From Asticcacaulis sp. ZE23SCel15 (GTDB lineage: Bacteria > Pseudomonadota > Alphaproteobacteria > Caulobacterales > Caulobacteraceae): a stretch of DNA of 64,000 nt. The notes beneath the pieces were generated by a model that was not told the DNA's origin, searched no databases, and saw only the letters and a list, made by a program, of their open reading frames with translations. The stretch covers positions 124,001-188,000 of the forward strand of contig NZ_CP130044.1 of the NCBI RefSeq assembly GCF_030505395.1. The letters run 5' to 3'. A program made the position numbers and the translations under genes. Positions 54,714-64,000 of this stretch are shown here, one piece after another; the stretch's first letter is position 1, and each line of letters opens with the position of its first letter.

Positions 54714-54917
54714 TTAACACTCGTCCTTTTTATTACCATCTAACGGACTTAGCAATCGTTGATCCAGTTTTTTTGACTCCAAATCTGCCTTTTTTATTTC
54801 AACATTTCTAATCTTGGTTGAGATTCCAAATATTATACGGTTTTCACTCGCCTTCTTTTGCTTATCAGCCTTGTTTTTGGCCTTACGCGCTTTGTTGAGA
54901 TTTACGATATTGGACAT
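54714..54917 (-). CDS. DUF4169 family small basic protein
   Basis: The product (67 residues) starts MSNIVNLNKARKAKNKADKQ and fits DUF4169, a small Lys/Arg-rich family of unknown function. The ATG at 54917 was chosen over 54932. It lies 152 bases upstream of the ribbon-helix-helix gene on the same strand. The surrounding stretch is AT-rich compared with its neighbours. Confidence 0.7.
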   Translation of the reverse strand: MSNIVNLNKARKAKNKADKQKKASENRIIFGISTKIRNVEIKKADLESKKLDQRLLSPLDGNKKDEC

Positions 54918-55255
54918 GAAAACTATTCTCATTACTACAAAGGTTCAAAAAACTGGCTTTCGCACCACGAATCAAAAAAGAACTTCACTTTTATACTTAA
55001 AAACGAAACCATATGAAGTGAGCATGTTACCCTCTCCGGCGCCACTTGCGCGCAGTTGCAGCATAGTTCTACCCTTCCATGATTTTGCCTTAAGTAGACC
55101 CATAGAATATATGCGGGGCCCCACCGGTCATTTACAGGCTTAATTATACGCCTGCCGCAATACCGCATAAATGAAATTTAACGTGATTACCGCCGCCTTT
55201 ACCCTATAGTGTCGGCATCCGGTACCAACCACCTTATCTTACAGCGAGCCCCTTC

Positions 55256-55654
55256 ATGAGATTACTGCTTAATCTGCTTTGGTTCATCTTCGGCGGCTTC
55301 ATTTGCGGCTGCCTGTGGCTGCTGGGCGGGTTCTTTCTGGCCATCACCATTGTCGGCCTGCCGTGGGCGCTGTCCGCCTGGCGCATCGCTGGCTTTGCCT
55401 TCTGGCCCTTTGGTAAGGAAATCGTTGACCGCGACAACCACACCGGCCGCAGCGATATCGGCACTGGGGCCATCGGGTTGTTTCTCAATATTATATGGTT
55501 CGTCTTTGCCGGCTGGTACATTGCACTGGCTCACCTGATCGCCGCGATCGGAGAGGCCATTACCATTATCGGCCTGCCGTTTGCGTTTAAGGATTTGCAA
55601 CTGGCACAACTGGCCCTGGCGCCGGTCGGTAAAATGGTGGTTGAAAAGCGCTGA
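55256..55654 (+). CDS. YccF-family membrane protein
   Basis: YccF proteins are integral membrane proteins of unknown function. The 132-residue product has two copies of the conserved unit: LLNLLWFIFGGFICGCLWLLGGF with ITIVGLPWALSAWRIAGFAFWPFG, and LFLNIIWFVFAGWYIALAHL with ITIIGLPFAFKDLQLAQLALAPVG. The start at 55256 is unambiguous. Confidence 0.85.
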   Translation: MRLLLNLLWFIFGGFICGCLWLLGGFFLAITIVGLPWALSAWRIAGFAFWPFGKEIVDRDNHTGRSDIGTGAIGLFLNIIWFVFAGWYIALAHLIAAIGEAITIIGLPFAFKDLQLAQLALAPVGKMVVEKR

Positions 55655-55700
55655 TCCATCGGACAAAGTCCCTGCATTATAATATAGTCAGGGACAGCTC

Positions 55701-56648
55701 ATGCCGATTGATCGCCGCCATATCTTAAGTGCAGGCCTTTTGGCGGCCCTGCCGCTATCCGTGCGTTCACAAACACCAGCGTCGCCCACCGACAGCACCG
55801 AGGTCATGCCCTTGTGGCCCAAGGGCCCGGCAGGTGATATCAACCCGACCCGTCAGGAAGTCGCCGCCCCGTCCGGCAACACCAAACGCTTTGTCACCGG
55901 CGTGTCACAGCCACGCCTGACCATCTATCGACCGCAAAAACCCAATGGCGCGGCCATGCTGGTCATTCCTGGCGGCGGCTACCGGTTTGTATCGATCGAC
56001 AACGAGGGCCATGAAATTGCCCGCTGGCTGGCCGCCCACGGCGTCACCGCCTTTATTCTGACCTACCGCCTGCCGGCTGAGGGCTGGGCCATGCCTCATC
56101 TGGCCCCGCTGGCCGATGCCCAACGGGCGATCAAACTCATCCGCCACCACCATGCCAGCTACGGCATCGATCCCGACCGGACGGGGGTAATCGGCTTTAG
56201 CGCGGGCGGCCACCTGTGCGCGTCGCTGGCGACCCTGTTTAATCATCCAGCCTATGAAGCCGTCGACACGGCGGATGCTTTAAGCGCCCGTCCGGCCCTG
56301 TTCGCGCCCATCTATCCGGTGATTTCGATGGCGGCCGGTATCTCGCATGGCGGATCGCGCACCAACCTGCTGGGCGCGGCCCCGGCTGAAGACATGGTAA
56401 ATCAGTTTTCGACCGAAAAACTGGTAAGCCCCGCCACCCCGCCCGCCTTTATCGCCCACAGCGAAGATGATGGGACTGTGCCGGTGGCCAATGCGCTTTT
56501 GTTACGTGAAGCACTCAAAACCCACGGCATAAAGGTCGAAACCCACCTGTTTGCCGAAGGCGGCCACGGCTATGGCCTCAACGCCCCCAAGGCAAAATGG
56601 GGCGATCTGTTCCTGAGCTATGCGCGCGCCAGAGGACTTTTTGCTTAA
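55701..56648 (+). CDS. Exported alpha/beta hydrolase, acetyl esterase-like
   Basis: A signal peptide (IDRRHILSAGLLAALPLSVRS, a weak Tat-like pair) precedes an alpha/beta hydrolase with the oxyanion motif VIPGGGYRF, the nucleophile GFSAGGH, and late SEDDGTVP and GGHGYGL for Asp and His. The pattern is that of acetyl-xylan and related carbohydrate esterases. The 315-residue length fits. It stands with other hemicellulose genes, so a deacetylating role in polysaccharide use is plausible. Confidence 0.78.
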   Translation: MPIDRRHILSAGLLAALPLSVRSQTPASPTDSTEVMPLWPKGPAGDINPTRQEVAAPSGNTKRFVTGVSQPRLTIYRPQKPNGAAMLVIPGGGYRFVSIDNEGHEIARWLAAHGVTAFILTYRLPAEGWAMPHLAPLADAQRAIKLIRHHHASYGIDPDRTGVIGFSAGGHLCASLATLFNHPAYEAVDTADALSARPALFAPIYPVISMAAGISHGGSRTNLLGAAPAEDMVNQFSTEKLVSPATPPAFIAHSEDDGTVPVANALLLREALKTHGIKVETHLFAEGGHGYGLNAPKAKWGDLFLSYARARGLFA

Positions 56649-56842
56649 ACCTCAGAGGGTTAAGGCGCTCTATAACATTACAAATAATTCACATTAACGC
56701 ATTGATTTTGTTTAATATATTAAATCGGCGTCATGACATCCATTTAATTTGAAACCAAACCATCCTTGCGTCATTTAGGGATCAGTTCCGAAGCAAACCC
56801 GCTTCAAATCTGTACCTAACCCCAACCTCAAGGATGTTTAAA

Positions 56843-56983
56843 ATGACCCATTCTGTCACCCCGTTTATCTTTTCGTTCGCCGCTCTGGTTATGGCCGCGT
56901 CCCTCCTGAACATCAGTTCCGCCCCGGCGGCCCCTGAACCGGCGACCTATGCGGTGGCCACCTCTGCCGACCACAACGGTTAA
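56843..56983 (+). CDS. Small exported hypothetical protein
   Basis: This 46-residue frame (starting ATG 56843, ending TAA 56983) begins MTHSVTPFIFSFAALVMAAS, which is a signal-like segment, and ends TYAVATSADHNG. I do not recognise it. The AGGATG site before it is a fair ribosome-binding site, and the GIN-domain gene starts 31 bases after its stop, so the two may form an operon. Confidence 0.5.
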   Translation: MTHSVTPFIFSFAALVMAASLLNISSAPAAPEPATYAVATSADHNG

Positions 56984-57014
56984 TCCGTCCACTGACTGAC
57001 CGCGAGGGATCAAT

Positions 57015-58010
57015 ATGCGTAAACCCAGCCTTATCACCTGCCTGTTCATGGTCACGCCGGTCGTGTTTGTGGCCGCTTTGAGTGGGCGCGCTCAGGCGGC
57101 CACCGAACTGGAACTCAAGCACATGGTGGCCCGCGTCGTCGTCACCCCCGAAGATCGCGCCGATATCGATCTTAAGGTTAAAAACAACCCAAAACTGCCT
57201 AAGCTGACGGTCAGCCACAAAGGCGATAAGCTGATCGTCAGTGGCGGCCTTAACCGTAAGGTCAAAAGCTGCGGTAGCCATATCAACCTGGCAATCGGTG
57301 ACGGCAAGACCTACAGCCGCCGCACGGTCGAGGTTTTGGGCGTCGGCAACATCAGCTATGATGACCTGCCCATCATCTATGTCCGCACACCGCGCGATGT
57401 GCGCCTGTCGGCTTCCAGCCCGACCTTTGGTGAGATTGGCGACACTCGCGCCTTGAAACTGTCCCTGTCCAGTTGCGGCACGTGGACTGCGGGCGCGGTC
57501 TCAGGCCCGCTTGAACTGGCCAATTCCGGGTCAGGTGACATTCGCATCACTTCAGCCGGAGACACACGTGTGGCGACATCTGGCTCCGGCGATGTGGCTC
57601 TGGGGCCGGTCCGAAAGCTGGACCTGTCCAACTCCGGCTCATCGGATTTCAGTTCAGGTAATGTCGGTGGCACGGCCAGCATCAGCAATTCCGGATCGGG
57701 CGACCTGAGCCTTGGGGCGATCAACGGCAACCTGTCGATCCGGACCTCCGGCTCAGGGGACGCCGTCGTTGCCCGCGTCGAAGGCAATGTCGATATTTCC
57801 GGCGCCGGCTCAGGAGATTTTTCCATCCGCGACGGCCGCGCCGACCGCGTCAGCATCAGTCTGGCGGGATCGGGGGACGTTCACTTTGGCGGCAGCGCCG
57901 GTGATGTCGATGCCTCAATCGCGGGGTCCGGCGATGTCCGTCTTGGCCGCGTCACCGGCAGCGTTAATAAGCGCGTGATGGGCTCAGGCTCGGTGCGGGT
58001 TGGAAATTAA
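57015..58010 (+). CDS. GIN-domain (DUF2807) exported beta-solenoid protein
   Basis: The 331-residue product has a signal peptide, then a domain with a Cys pair, followed by a long row of about nine repeats containing SGSGD (for example SNSGSGDLSLG, GAGSGDFSIRD, MGSGSVRVGN). This is the DUF2807/GIN beta-helix pattern. Role is unknown; such proteins are usually periplasmic or outer-membrane facing. The stop overlaps the convergent PH-domain gene by four bases. Confidence 0.82.
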   Translation: MRKPSLITCLFMVTPVVFVAALSGRAQAATELELKHMVARVVVTPEDRADIDLKVKNNPKLPKLTVSHKGDKLIVSGGLNRKVKSCGSHINLAIGDGKTYSRRTVEVLGVGNISYDDLPIIYVRTPRDVRLSASSPTFGEIGDTRALKLSLSSCGTWTAGAVSGPLELANSGSGDIRITSAGDTRVATSGSGDVALGPVRKLDLSNSGSSDFSSGNVGGTASISNSGSGDLSLGAINGNLSIRTSGSGDAVVARVEGNVDISGAGSGDFSIRDGRADRVSISLAGSGDVHFGGSAGDVDASIAGSGDVRLGRVTGSVNKRVMGSGSVRVGN

Positions 58011-58567
58011 CCGGCGTCAGGTTTAATCAGATCAAGCTGGGTCTCAATGGCACGTTTGCAGCCAATCGGATCGGCCATCGGCCCAAATGTCGTCGTGGAT
58101 GATCCCGTGCCGGTGACCGTCACCGTGCCATAGTTCAGCAAGCGCCCCAGAAAGCTTTGATAAACATGGATCAACTCGACCTTGGACAGTCGCTGTTCGC
58201 TGGTTGTGCGGCTGAGCAGGCCGAATTTCGAGATCACCCTGCGGTCGGTCAGCACAAAGTCGGAATTGTAGTAATAGATCAGCGCCTTGATCAGGCTCTG
58301 CACCCCGATCAGGACGGCGATCAATATGACGATATGGGTGAAGGATAGCGCGCTTAACCACCCCAGCGCCTGCGTCGCCCGCTCATCGGCCAAGGTCTCG
58401 CTTAAATCACCCGTGATGCGCCCCCCAATGAATGTCCAGAAAATGGCCAGCACCACCGCCGTGCCAATCCATTTGGTGAAGGGCTCCAGAAATACTGCCC
58501 AATGCACCTTGGCGTCATAAAGGATTGGCTCCCCCACACTCAAAGCCGTATCGACATACCGCGCCAT
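58007..58567 (-). CDS. Bacterial PH-domain membrane protein
   Basis: The 186-residue product has two membrane helices (about residues 27-47 and 68-88) and a bacterial PH-type domain (bPH_2) after them: DFVLTDRRVISKFGLLSRTTSEQRLSKVELIHVYQSFLGRLLNYGTVTVTGTG. Related proteins are found in many bacteria, and their function is not established. The ATG at 58567 (MARYVDTALS) is favoured over 58597. It ends by overlapping the GIN-domain gene. Confidence 0.78.
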   Translation of the reverse strand: MARYVDTALSVGEPILYDAKVHWAVFLEPFTKWIGTAVVLAIFWTFIGGRITGDLSETLADERATQALGWLSALSFTHIVILIAVLIGVQSLIKALIYYYNSDFVLTDRRVISKFGLLSRTTSEQRLSKVELIHVYQSFLGRLLNYGTVTVTGTGSSTTTFGPMADPIGCKRAIETQLDLIKPDAG

Positions 58568-58581
58568 ATCATCCCCCAAAG

Positions 58582-58618
58582 AAAAGGCTATGCTCACTTT
58601 CGGAACATAGCCTTTTTC
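58582..58618 (-). terminator. Terminator of fumC (may also work forward)
   Basis: AAAAGGCTATG (58582-58592) and CATAGCCTTTT (58606-58616) form an 11-bp stem with a 13-base loop. A T-run follows on both strands. It lies just past the fumC stop and overlaps the leader of the PH-domain gene. Confidence 0.75.
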
Positions 58619-58641
58619 TCGCCTAATTGTACAGAGCGCCC

Positions 58642-60171
58642 TTAACCCGGCGAGACCATGTTTTCCGGGCGGACGAACTGATCAAACTCTTCGTTGGTCA
58701 GGTAGCCGCCACCGACGGCTTCGTCGCGCAGGGTCGTGCCGTTTTTGTGGGCGGTCTTGGCGATTTTGGCGCAGGTATCGTAGCCCAGCTTACCGTTAAG
58801 CGCCGTGACCAGCATCAGCGAGTTTTCAACGCCCTTTTTGATGTTATCGATGCGCGGCTCAATGCCGACCACGCAGTTATCCGTGAAGCTCACCGCCGCA
58901 TCGGCGAGCAGTCTCACCGATTGCAGGAAGTTATAGGCCATGACCGGATTATAGACGTTCAGTTCAAAATGGCCTTGGCTGCCTGCAAAGGTAAGCGCCG
59001 CATTGTTGCCGAAAATCTGCACGCACACTTGGGTCATCGCTTCGCACTGGGTCGGGTTGACCTTGCCCGGCATGATCGACGAGCCCGGCTCATTTTCCGG
59101 CAGGGCCAGTTCGCCCAGACCTGCGCGTGGGCCGGAGCCTAAGAAACGGATATCATTGGCAATTTTAAACAGCGATGCGGCAACCGTATTGATGGCGCCG
59201 TGGCTGAACACCATGGCGTCATGCGCCGCCAGCGCCTCAAACTTGTTCGGCGCGGTCGTGAAACCCAGCCCGGTGATGGCGGCAATCCGGTCAGCCACGC
59301 CCTCGGCAAACCCGATCGGCGCATTCAGGCCAGTGCCCACCGCGGTCCCCCCTTGCGCCAGCTGCATCAGCTTGGGCAGGGTTTGCGAAATGCGCTCAAT
59401 GCCGTTGGTCAGTTGCTGGGTGTAGCCGCCGAACTCCTGCCCCAGGGTCAAAGGGGTCGCATCCTGAGTATGGGTGCGGCCGATCTTGATGATATCTTTC
59501 CAGGCCTCGGCCTTGTCGTTCAGGGCATTGCGCAGGGTCTGAAGCGCCGGCAGCAGGCGGTGAACGATCTCTTCGGCGCAGGCCACGTGCATGGCGGTCG
59601 GATAGGTGTCGTTCGACGACTGCGACATATTGACGTGGTCATTGGGGTGGACGGGTTTCTTGGTGCCCATTTCCCCGCCCAGCATCTCAATGGCGCGGTT
59701 GGAGATGACTTCGTTGGCGTTCATGTTCGACTGGGTGCCCGACCCCGTCTGCCAAACCACCAGCGGGAAGTGCTCATCGAGTTTGCCTTCGATCACTTCA
59801 TTGGCGGCAGCAATCACAGCATTACCAACCGCCGGATCAAGCTTGCCCAGCGCCATATTGGTTTCGGCGGCTGCGCGCTTAACGATCCCTAACGCCCGCA
59901 CCACCGGCAGGGGTTGCTTTTCCCAGCCGATCTTGAAATTGCCAAGCGAGCGCTGAGCCTGCGCGCCCCAGTATTTCGAATTATCAACCTCGATCGGGCC
60001 AAAGGTATCGGATTCGGTACGGGTGGTTTTGGTCATCTTGGGGGCCTCTTGAACGGTTGGGTTGGGGGTCGCGGGCGTTTCTACAGGCGGCGGTTCAGCC
60101 TCAAATGTCTTAACCGGTAGCTTATTCGACTTTTTCGATCCGAACAGCCCGCCAAACAAGCCCTTGCCCAT
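58642..60171 (-). CDS. fumC: Fumarase class II with N-terminal extension
   Basis: FumC hydrates fumarate to malate in the TCA cycle. From [17 protein letters not shown] (60036) onward the protein follows the family, with the signature [20 protein letters not shown] and [21 protein letters not shown]. Upstream in the same frame a coding-like 45-residue stretch ([19 protein letters not shown], then Pro/Glu-rich) begins at ATG 60171, eight to nine bases after GGAG. A second ribosome-binding site precedes 60036. I give the longer form; both may be made. Function is certain; start is not. Confidence 0.88.
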   Translation of the reverse strand: MGKGLFGGLFGSKKSNKLPVKTFEAEPPPVETPATPNPTVQEAPKMTKTTRTESDTFGPIEVDNSKYWGAQAQRSLGNFKIGWEKQPLPVVRALGIVKRAAAETNMALGKLDPAVGNAVIAAANEVIEGKLDEHFPLVVWQTGSGTQSNMNANEVISNRAIEMLGGEMGTKKPVHPNDHVNMSQSSNDTYPTAMHVACAEEIVHRLLPALQTLRNALNDKAEAWKDIIKIGRTHTQDATPLTLGQEFGGYTQQLTNGIERISQTLPKLMQLAQGGTAVGTGLNAPIGFAEGVADRIAAITGLGFTTAPNKFEALAAHDAMVFSHGAINTVAASLFKIANDIRFLGSGPRAGLGELALPENEPGSSIMPGKVNPTQCEAMTQVCVQIFGNNAALTFAGSQGHFELNVYNPVMAYNFLQSVRLLADAAVSFTDNCVVGIEPRIDNIKKGVENSLMLVTALNGKLGYDTCAKIAKTAHKNGTTLRDEAVGGGYLTNEEFDQFVRPENMVSPG

Positions 60172-60394
60172 AGTTCGCACTCCGCAAAAATACGCACATT
60201 TCCTATGACTTCAGGCCCGAAAGTGCAAACCCTTTGTGCCGCCTATAGAATTATTCTCAAAGCCAGGATTGGTCATACAAATTCCCGCCAATTTTGTCAT
60301 GAAAGCTGTGTCAGGGGTTGACCGCACCGAAAATTCCGCAATTATGTCCGACAAATACAATGCCAAAAGGCACGCGACCACCAGGGATGATAAG

Positions 60395-62743
60395 ATGTTC
60401 ACGTTTTCACGACGCGCAACAATGTTTACCGCGACCGCTTTTGCAGGGGCTGGCGTAGTTTCGCACGCAAAGGCCGCCCCGGCGGCCAAAAGCGCCTGGA
60501 CGCCTTTTCCGCTGAGTGATGTGCGGTTGAAACCGTCAATCTTCCTGACCTCGATTGAGGCCAACCAGAAATACCTGCTGGCGCTGGAACCCGACCGCCT
60601 TTTGCACAATTTCCGCGCCGGTGCCGGTCTTGAGCCCAAGGGCGAAATCTATGGTGGCTGGGAAGCGCGCGGCATTGCGGGCCACAGTCTGGGGCACTAT
60701 CACTCGGCCTGTTCGCTGATGTTTGCCCAAACCGGCGATGAACGGTTCAAAGAGCGCGCCCTTTATATCACCCGCGAACTTACCGAAATTCAGGCTAAGC
60801 AAGGCGATGGCTATGCCGGTGGCACGACAGTAGATCGCGGCGGCAAAACCGTCGATGGCAAGGTGGTGTACGAAGAACTTCGCACAGGCGATATCCGCAC
60901 GTCGGGATTTGATCTCAACGGCGGCTGGGTGCCGGTCTATACCTACCATAAGGTCTTTGCTGGTGCCTTGGATGCTCATAAATACTGTAACGATGACGCG
61001 TCCTTAAAGGTCGCGATCGGTCTGGGCGATTATTTCGGCAAGATCATTGAGGGCCTAAGCGACGATCAGGTGCAGCAGATCCTGCGCGCTGAACATGGCG
61101 GCATCAACGAATCCTATGCTGAGCTTTATGCCCGCACCGGTGACAAACGCTGGCTGACCCTGTCGCAGCGCCTGTGCCATAAGGCCGTGCTCGATCCGCT
61201 GGCGCAGGGGCGCGACGAACTGAACGGCAAGCACGCCAACACCCAGATCCCCAAGGTCATCGGGGCTGCCCGTATCTATGAGCTGACGCAAGGCGCAGAC
61301 CACGCCAAAACCGCGCTGTTTTTCTGGGAAACCGTGACCAAGGACCATTCCTATGTCATCGGCGGCAATTCCGATCATGAGCATTTTGGTATGCCGCGCC
61401 AGTTGTCGACGCGGCTGGATCAGCAGACCTGCGAGGCCTGCAATACCTATAATATGCTGCGCCTGACGCGGCATCTTTATAGCTGGTCAGGCGATGCGCG
61501 CTATTTCGATTTTTATGAGCGCGCTCACCTCAACCACATCATGTCGCAGCAAGACCCGGAAACGGGCATGTTCAGCTATTTCTCGCCGCTGGTGTCCGGG
61601 TTTGGTCGGGTCCATTCCACGCCGGATAACGATTTCTGGTGCTGTGTCGGTTCGGGCATGGAAAGCCACTCCAAACACGGCGAAAGCATCTACTGGAGAT
61701 CAGGCAACTGGGTTGCCATAAACCTCTATTACGCCTCAAGCCTCGACTGGGCCGAAAAAGGGTTCCGGCTTGATATGGACACGGCCTTTCCGCTGAAAGA
61801 CAGCGTGTCGATCCGCGTCACTGAGGCTCAGAAACAAGGCGCACCCGAACTGGCTCTGCGTGTGCCAGTGTGGGCGAAATCACCGTCCCTGACCGTCAAT
61901 GGCAAGGCGGTCACGACCGCGCCCAAGGATGGTTACCTCACCCTGACCGGCCTGAAAACCGGCGACACCATTGCGCTGACCTTGCCCATGACGACCTATC
62001 ATGAGGCCATGCCGGACGATGCTAATCTGGTGGCGTACCTAAGCGGCCCGCTGGTGCTGGCCGCCGATCTGGGGCCGATGAGTGCGGCATGGGAAGGCTA
62101 TGATCCGGCGATAGTGGCCGATGCGGCGGATGGGGTGTTGATGCCCATATCGGGTGATCACGCTTATACATTAGCGGATAAGGGGCGTCCCGATGACCTG
62201 ACCTTGCGCCCCTATTTTGCGCAGCACAATAACCGCACCGCCGTCTATTTCCGCCGCTTTTCACCTGCCGAATGGCAGACGGTCGAGGTCGGCTATAAGG
62301 CCGATGCCAAGGCCCGTGCTGCATTGGCGGCCGCGACCGTTGACCACATCCGTCTGGGTGAACAGCAACCGGAAAAAGATCACAATTTCGACGGCACCCC
62401 CAACACAAGTGTCATCAGCCACCTGGCCCTGCGTGGGCGGATGATGAACCGCGGCTACTTCCAGTTTGAGATGGCGGTGCGCCCCGGCCCATTGGCGCTT
62501 CAGGTCACCTATGCCGGGCGCGATCGCAACAAAGACTTTAAGATCCTGATCGACGGCCAGCCGTTTGTGCGTGAGCGGCTGGAAGGCGAGCCGACCACCA
62601 CCATGAACACCAAGACCTATCCCCTGCCCGCAAACTTTACGTCCGGAAAATCAAAAATCACCGTGCGGTTTGAAGCCGCGCGCGATCAATGGACTTCGGT
62701 CTATGATGTGCGCCTGTTCCGCCCCGACCCTGCCAAAATTTGA
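60395..62743 (+). CDS. GH127 beta-L-arabinofuranosidase-like enzyme
   Basis: GH127 (formerly DUF1680) enzymes release beta-linked arabinofuranose. The 782-residue product has a signal segment ([19 protein letters not shown]), then an alpha/alpha barrel, with the metal and nucleophile motifs [12 protein letters not shown] and [21 protein letters not shown], and a C-terminal beta domain ending [21 protein letters not shown] 60395 is favoured over 60236. It is followed at 30 bases by a GH51 gene, so the two probably act together on arabinan. Confidence 0.87.
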   Translation: MFTFSRRATMFTATAFAGAGVVSHAKAAPAAKSAWTPFPLSDVRLKPSIFLTSIEANQKYLLALEPDRLLHNFRAGAGLEPKGEIYGGWEARGIAGHSLGHYHSACSLMFAQTGDERFKERALYITRELTEIQAKQGDGYAGGTTVDRGGKTVDGKVVYEELRTGDIRTSGFDLNGGWVPVYTYHKVFAGALDAHKYCNDDASLKVAIGLGDYFGKIIEGLSDDQVQQILRAEHGGINESYAELYARTGDKRWLTLSQRLCHKAVLDPLAQGRDELNGKHANTQIPKVIGAARIYELTQGADHAKTALFFWETVTKDHSYVIGGNSDHEHFGMPRQLSTRLDQQTCEACNTYNMLRLTRHLYSWSGDARYFDFYERAHLNHIMSQQDPETGMFSYFSPLVSGFGRVHSTPDNDFWCCVGSGMESHSKHGESIYWRSGNWVAINLYYASSLDWAEKGFRLDMDTAFPLKDSVSIRVTEAQKQGAPELALRVPVWAKSPSLTVNGKAVTTAPKDGYLTLTGLKTGDTIALTLPMTTYHEAMPDDANLVAYLSGPLVLAADLGPMSAAWEGYDPAIVADAADGVLMPISGDHAYTLADKGRPDDLTLRPYFAQHNNRTAVYFRRFSPAEWQTVEVGYKADAKARAALAAATVDHIRLGEQQPEKDHNFDGTPNTSVISHLALRGRMMNRGYFQFEMAVRPGPLALQVTYAGRDRNKDFKILIDGQPFVRERLEGEPTTTMNTKTYPLPANFTSGKSKITVRFEAARDQWTSVYDVRLFRPDPAKI

Positions 62744-62772
62744 ACTTCAATAAAAAACAAAAGAGGATACCC

Positions 62773-64000
62773 ATGTTGAAAACCCTTACCCTGGCGGCCC
62801 TTACCGCCACCGTGGCCTTTGCGCCGCTGGCGGCCAATGCCCAGAATACAACTACCATCGAGGCGTCGCTAAAAGCTGACAAACCCGGCCCGGAAATTTC
62901 GCGCTATGTCTATGGCCAGTTTTCGGAGCATCTCGGCCTTGGTGTCTATGACGGCATCTGGGTCGGTGAGAACTCCTCCATCCCCAATACCCGCGGCATC
63001 CGCAACGATGTCGTCGCGGCCCTGAAAGCCATCAAGATGCCGGTCGTGCGCTGGCCCGGCGGTTGTTTTGCCGACGAATATATCTGGCGCGACGGCATTG
63101 GTGAACGCGCCAAACGCCCTGTGCGCAAGAATAATTGGTGGGGCGGCACCCCTGAAGATAACCAGTTCGGCACCCACGAATTCATGGATTTCGTCGAGCA
63201 GGTCGGCTCAGAAGCTTATTTTTCCGTCAATGTCGGCTCCTCCAACCCGACCGAAATGCGCGAATGGATCGAATATCTGACCTCACCGGGCGAAGACACT
63301 CTGGCCAAGGAACGCCGCGCCAATGGCCGCGATAAGCCGTTCAAAGTGCCCTTCATCGGCATCGGCAACGAAAGCTGGGGCTGCGGCGGCAACATGACGC
63401 CGGAATATTATGCCAACGAACTGCGCCGCTTTGAGTCGTTTTATCACAAGGGCGCGGATAATTCCGGCGTGCGCGTAGCGTCAGGGGCCAATTCGTTCGA
63501 TGTCAACTGGACGGATGTGGTCATGAAAAATGCCGCCCGCCACATGGACGCGATCAGCCTGCATTACTACACAATCCCTACCGGCAACTGGACGACCAAG
63601 GGCGTGGCCACCGCCTTCCCAACGGCGGAATGGAACGCGACCTTCTATCAGACCATGCGCATGGATGATCTGCTAAAGCAGCACATCGCCGTCATGGACA
63701 AACACGATCCGAAAAAGCGCATCGCCCTTTATGTTGATGAATGGGGCACCTGGTACGACGTCGAAAAAGGCACCAATCCCGGTCACCTCTATCAGCAAAA
63801 CACCCTGCGCGACGGCGTTCTGGCGGCGGCGAACTTCAACATCTTCCACAACCACACTGACCGCGTGAAGATGACCAATATCGCTCAGACCATTAACGTC
63901 CTTCAGGCCATGATCCTGACCGACAAGGAAAAGATGGCCCTGACGCCGACCTATTATGCGTTCAAGATGTACGTGCCGTTCCAGGACTCTATCCCGCTGC
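62773..64000 (+). CDS. GH51 alpha-L-arabinofuranosidase (cut by window edge)
   Basis: The frame starts at ATG 62773 and is still open at the edge, so the C terminus is missing. A signal peptide ([19 protein letters not shown]) is followed by GH51 motifs: [42 protein letters not shown], acid/base [11 protein letters not shown] and nucleophile [10 protein letters not shown]. It cleaves alpha-linked arabinose from arabinan and arabinoxylan. It follows the GH127 gene in one unit. Confidence 0.92.
   Translation, partial: MLKTLTLAALTATVAFAPLAANAQNTTTIEASLKADKPGPEISRYVYGQFSEHLGLGVYDGIWVGENSSIPNTRGIRNDVVAALKAIKMPVVRWPGGCFADEYIWRDGIGERAKRPVRKNNWWGGTPEDNQFGTHEFMDFVEQVGSEAYFSVNVGSSNPTEMREWIEYLTSPGEDTLAKERRANGRDKPFKVPFIGIGNESWGCGGNMTPEYYANELRRFESFYHKGADNSGVRVASGANSFDVNWTDVVMKNAARHMDAISLHYYTIPTGNWTTKGVATAFPTAEWNATFYQTMRMDDLLKQHIAVMDKHDPKKRIALYVDEWGTWYDVEKGTNPGHLYQQNTLRDGVLAAANFNIFHNHTDRVKMTNIAQTINVLQAMILTDKEKMALTPTYYAFKMYVPFQDSIPL

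Noticed and set aside
1-64000. CRISPR arrays and tRNA genes
   Set aside because: I saw no regularly spaced direct repeats with unique spacers and no cloverleaf apart from the tRNA-like end of tmRNA.

Overview
The window looks like a chromosomal segment of a stalked or flagellated alphaproteobacterium of the Caulobacteraceae, most likely Asticcacaulis or a close relative. This placement is inferred from gene content, not from a database search. The signs are a cckA cell-cycle kinase gene beside fliQ-fliR-flhB, CtrA-type TTAA-N7-TTAA boxes and a sigma-54 promoter in front of flagellar operons, a circularly permuted two-piece tmRNA gene, alpha-type SspB, a COQ9-family gene divergent from rpsU, and many TonB and plant-polysaccharide functions. 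Base composition is moderately GC-rich, with several AT-richer islands (about 4.2-5.0, 24.4-25.1 and 54.6-55.1 kb).

Layout. 0-9.6 kb: rpsU, a COQ9-family gene, purK-purE, a diguanylate cyclase, a DUF559 nuclease gene set between inverted repeats, an alpha/beta hydrolase, an exported methyltransferase-like protein, and the bfr-bfd iron-storage pair. 9.8-19 kb: thiE, a frameshifted membrane protein gene, a lipoprotein, efp-suhB, a Tat-type gluconolactonase, an ABC exporter divergent from rpmE, a DUF2809 protein and a DUF3445 protein. 19-31 kb: cckA and the flagellar cluster flhB, fliR, fliQ (frameshifted), fliE, flgC, flgB, diverging from fliO-fliP, then a membrane protein and an SPFH protein. 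30-40 kb: a large TPR protein, a MotE-like protein, a DUF6468 protein, fliM and fliL on the minus strand, diverging from flgF-flgG-flgA-flgH. 40-45 kb: a TonB-dependent receptor, a 58-residue DUF2292 protein, two-piece ssrA, and a frameshifted globin-coupled chemoreceptor gene. 45-55 kb: a CE15-like esterase, sspB, a membrane-fused serine hydrolase, a three-gene operon (59-residue protein, TIR-like protein, RusA-like nuclease), a cyclophilin and a UvrD/Rep-type helicase. 55-64 kb: YccF, an esterase, a GIN-domain protein, fumC with an N-terminal extension, and arabinan-degrading GH127 and GH51 enzymes. The GH51 gene runs off the right edge.

How genes work together. The flagellar genes cover the export gate (fliO, P, Q, R, flhB), rod and L-ring parts (flgB, C, F, G, fliE, flgH, flgA), and the switch and motor (fliM, fliL, MotE-like). 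The master regulator CckA controls CtrA, whose predicted sites lie in the same clusters. ssrA and sspB are two parts of one tagged-protein degradation route. The CE15, esterase, GH127, GH51 and TonB genes fit growth on plant hemicellulose and arabinan.

Most notable: (1) a dispersed bipartite hairpin repeat family, with one inverted pair enclosing a DUF559 nuclease gene and an empty-looking pair at 40.2 kb; (2) a separate 103-bp palindromic element abutting the stop codons of cckA and fliE; (3) a small-protein/TIR-like/RusA operon; (4) a structured leader with short ORFs before the TonB receptor gene; (5) three single-base frameshifts, one in fliQ, and one nonsense mutation. The frameshifts may be real gene decay or consensus errors.
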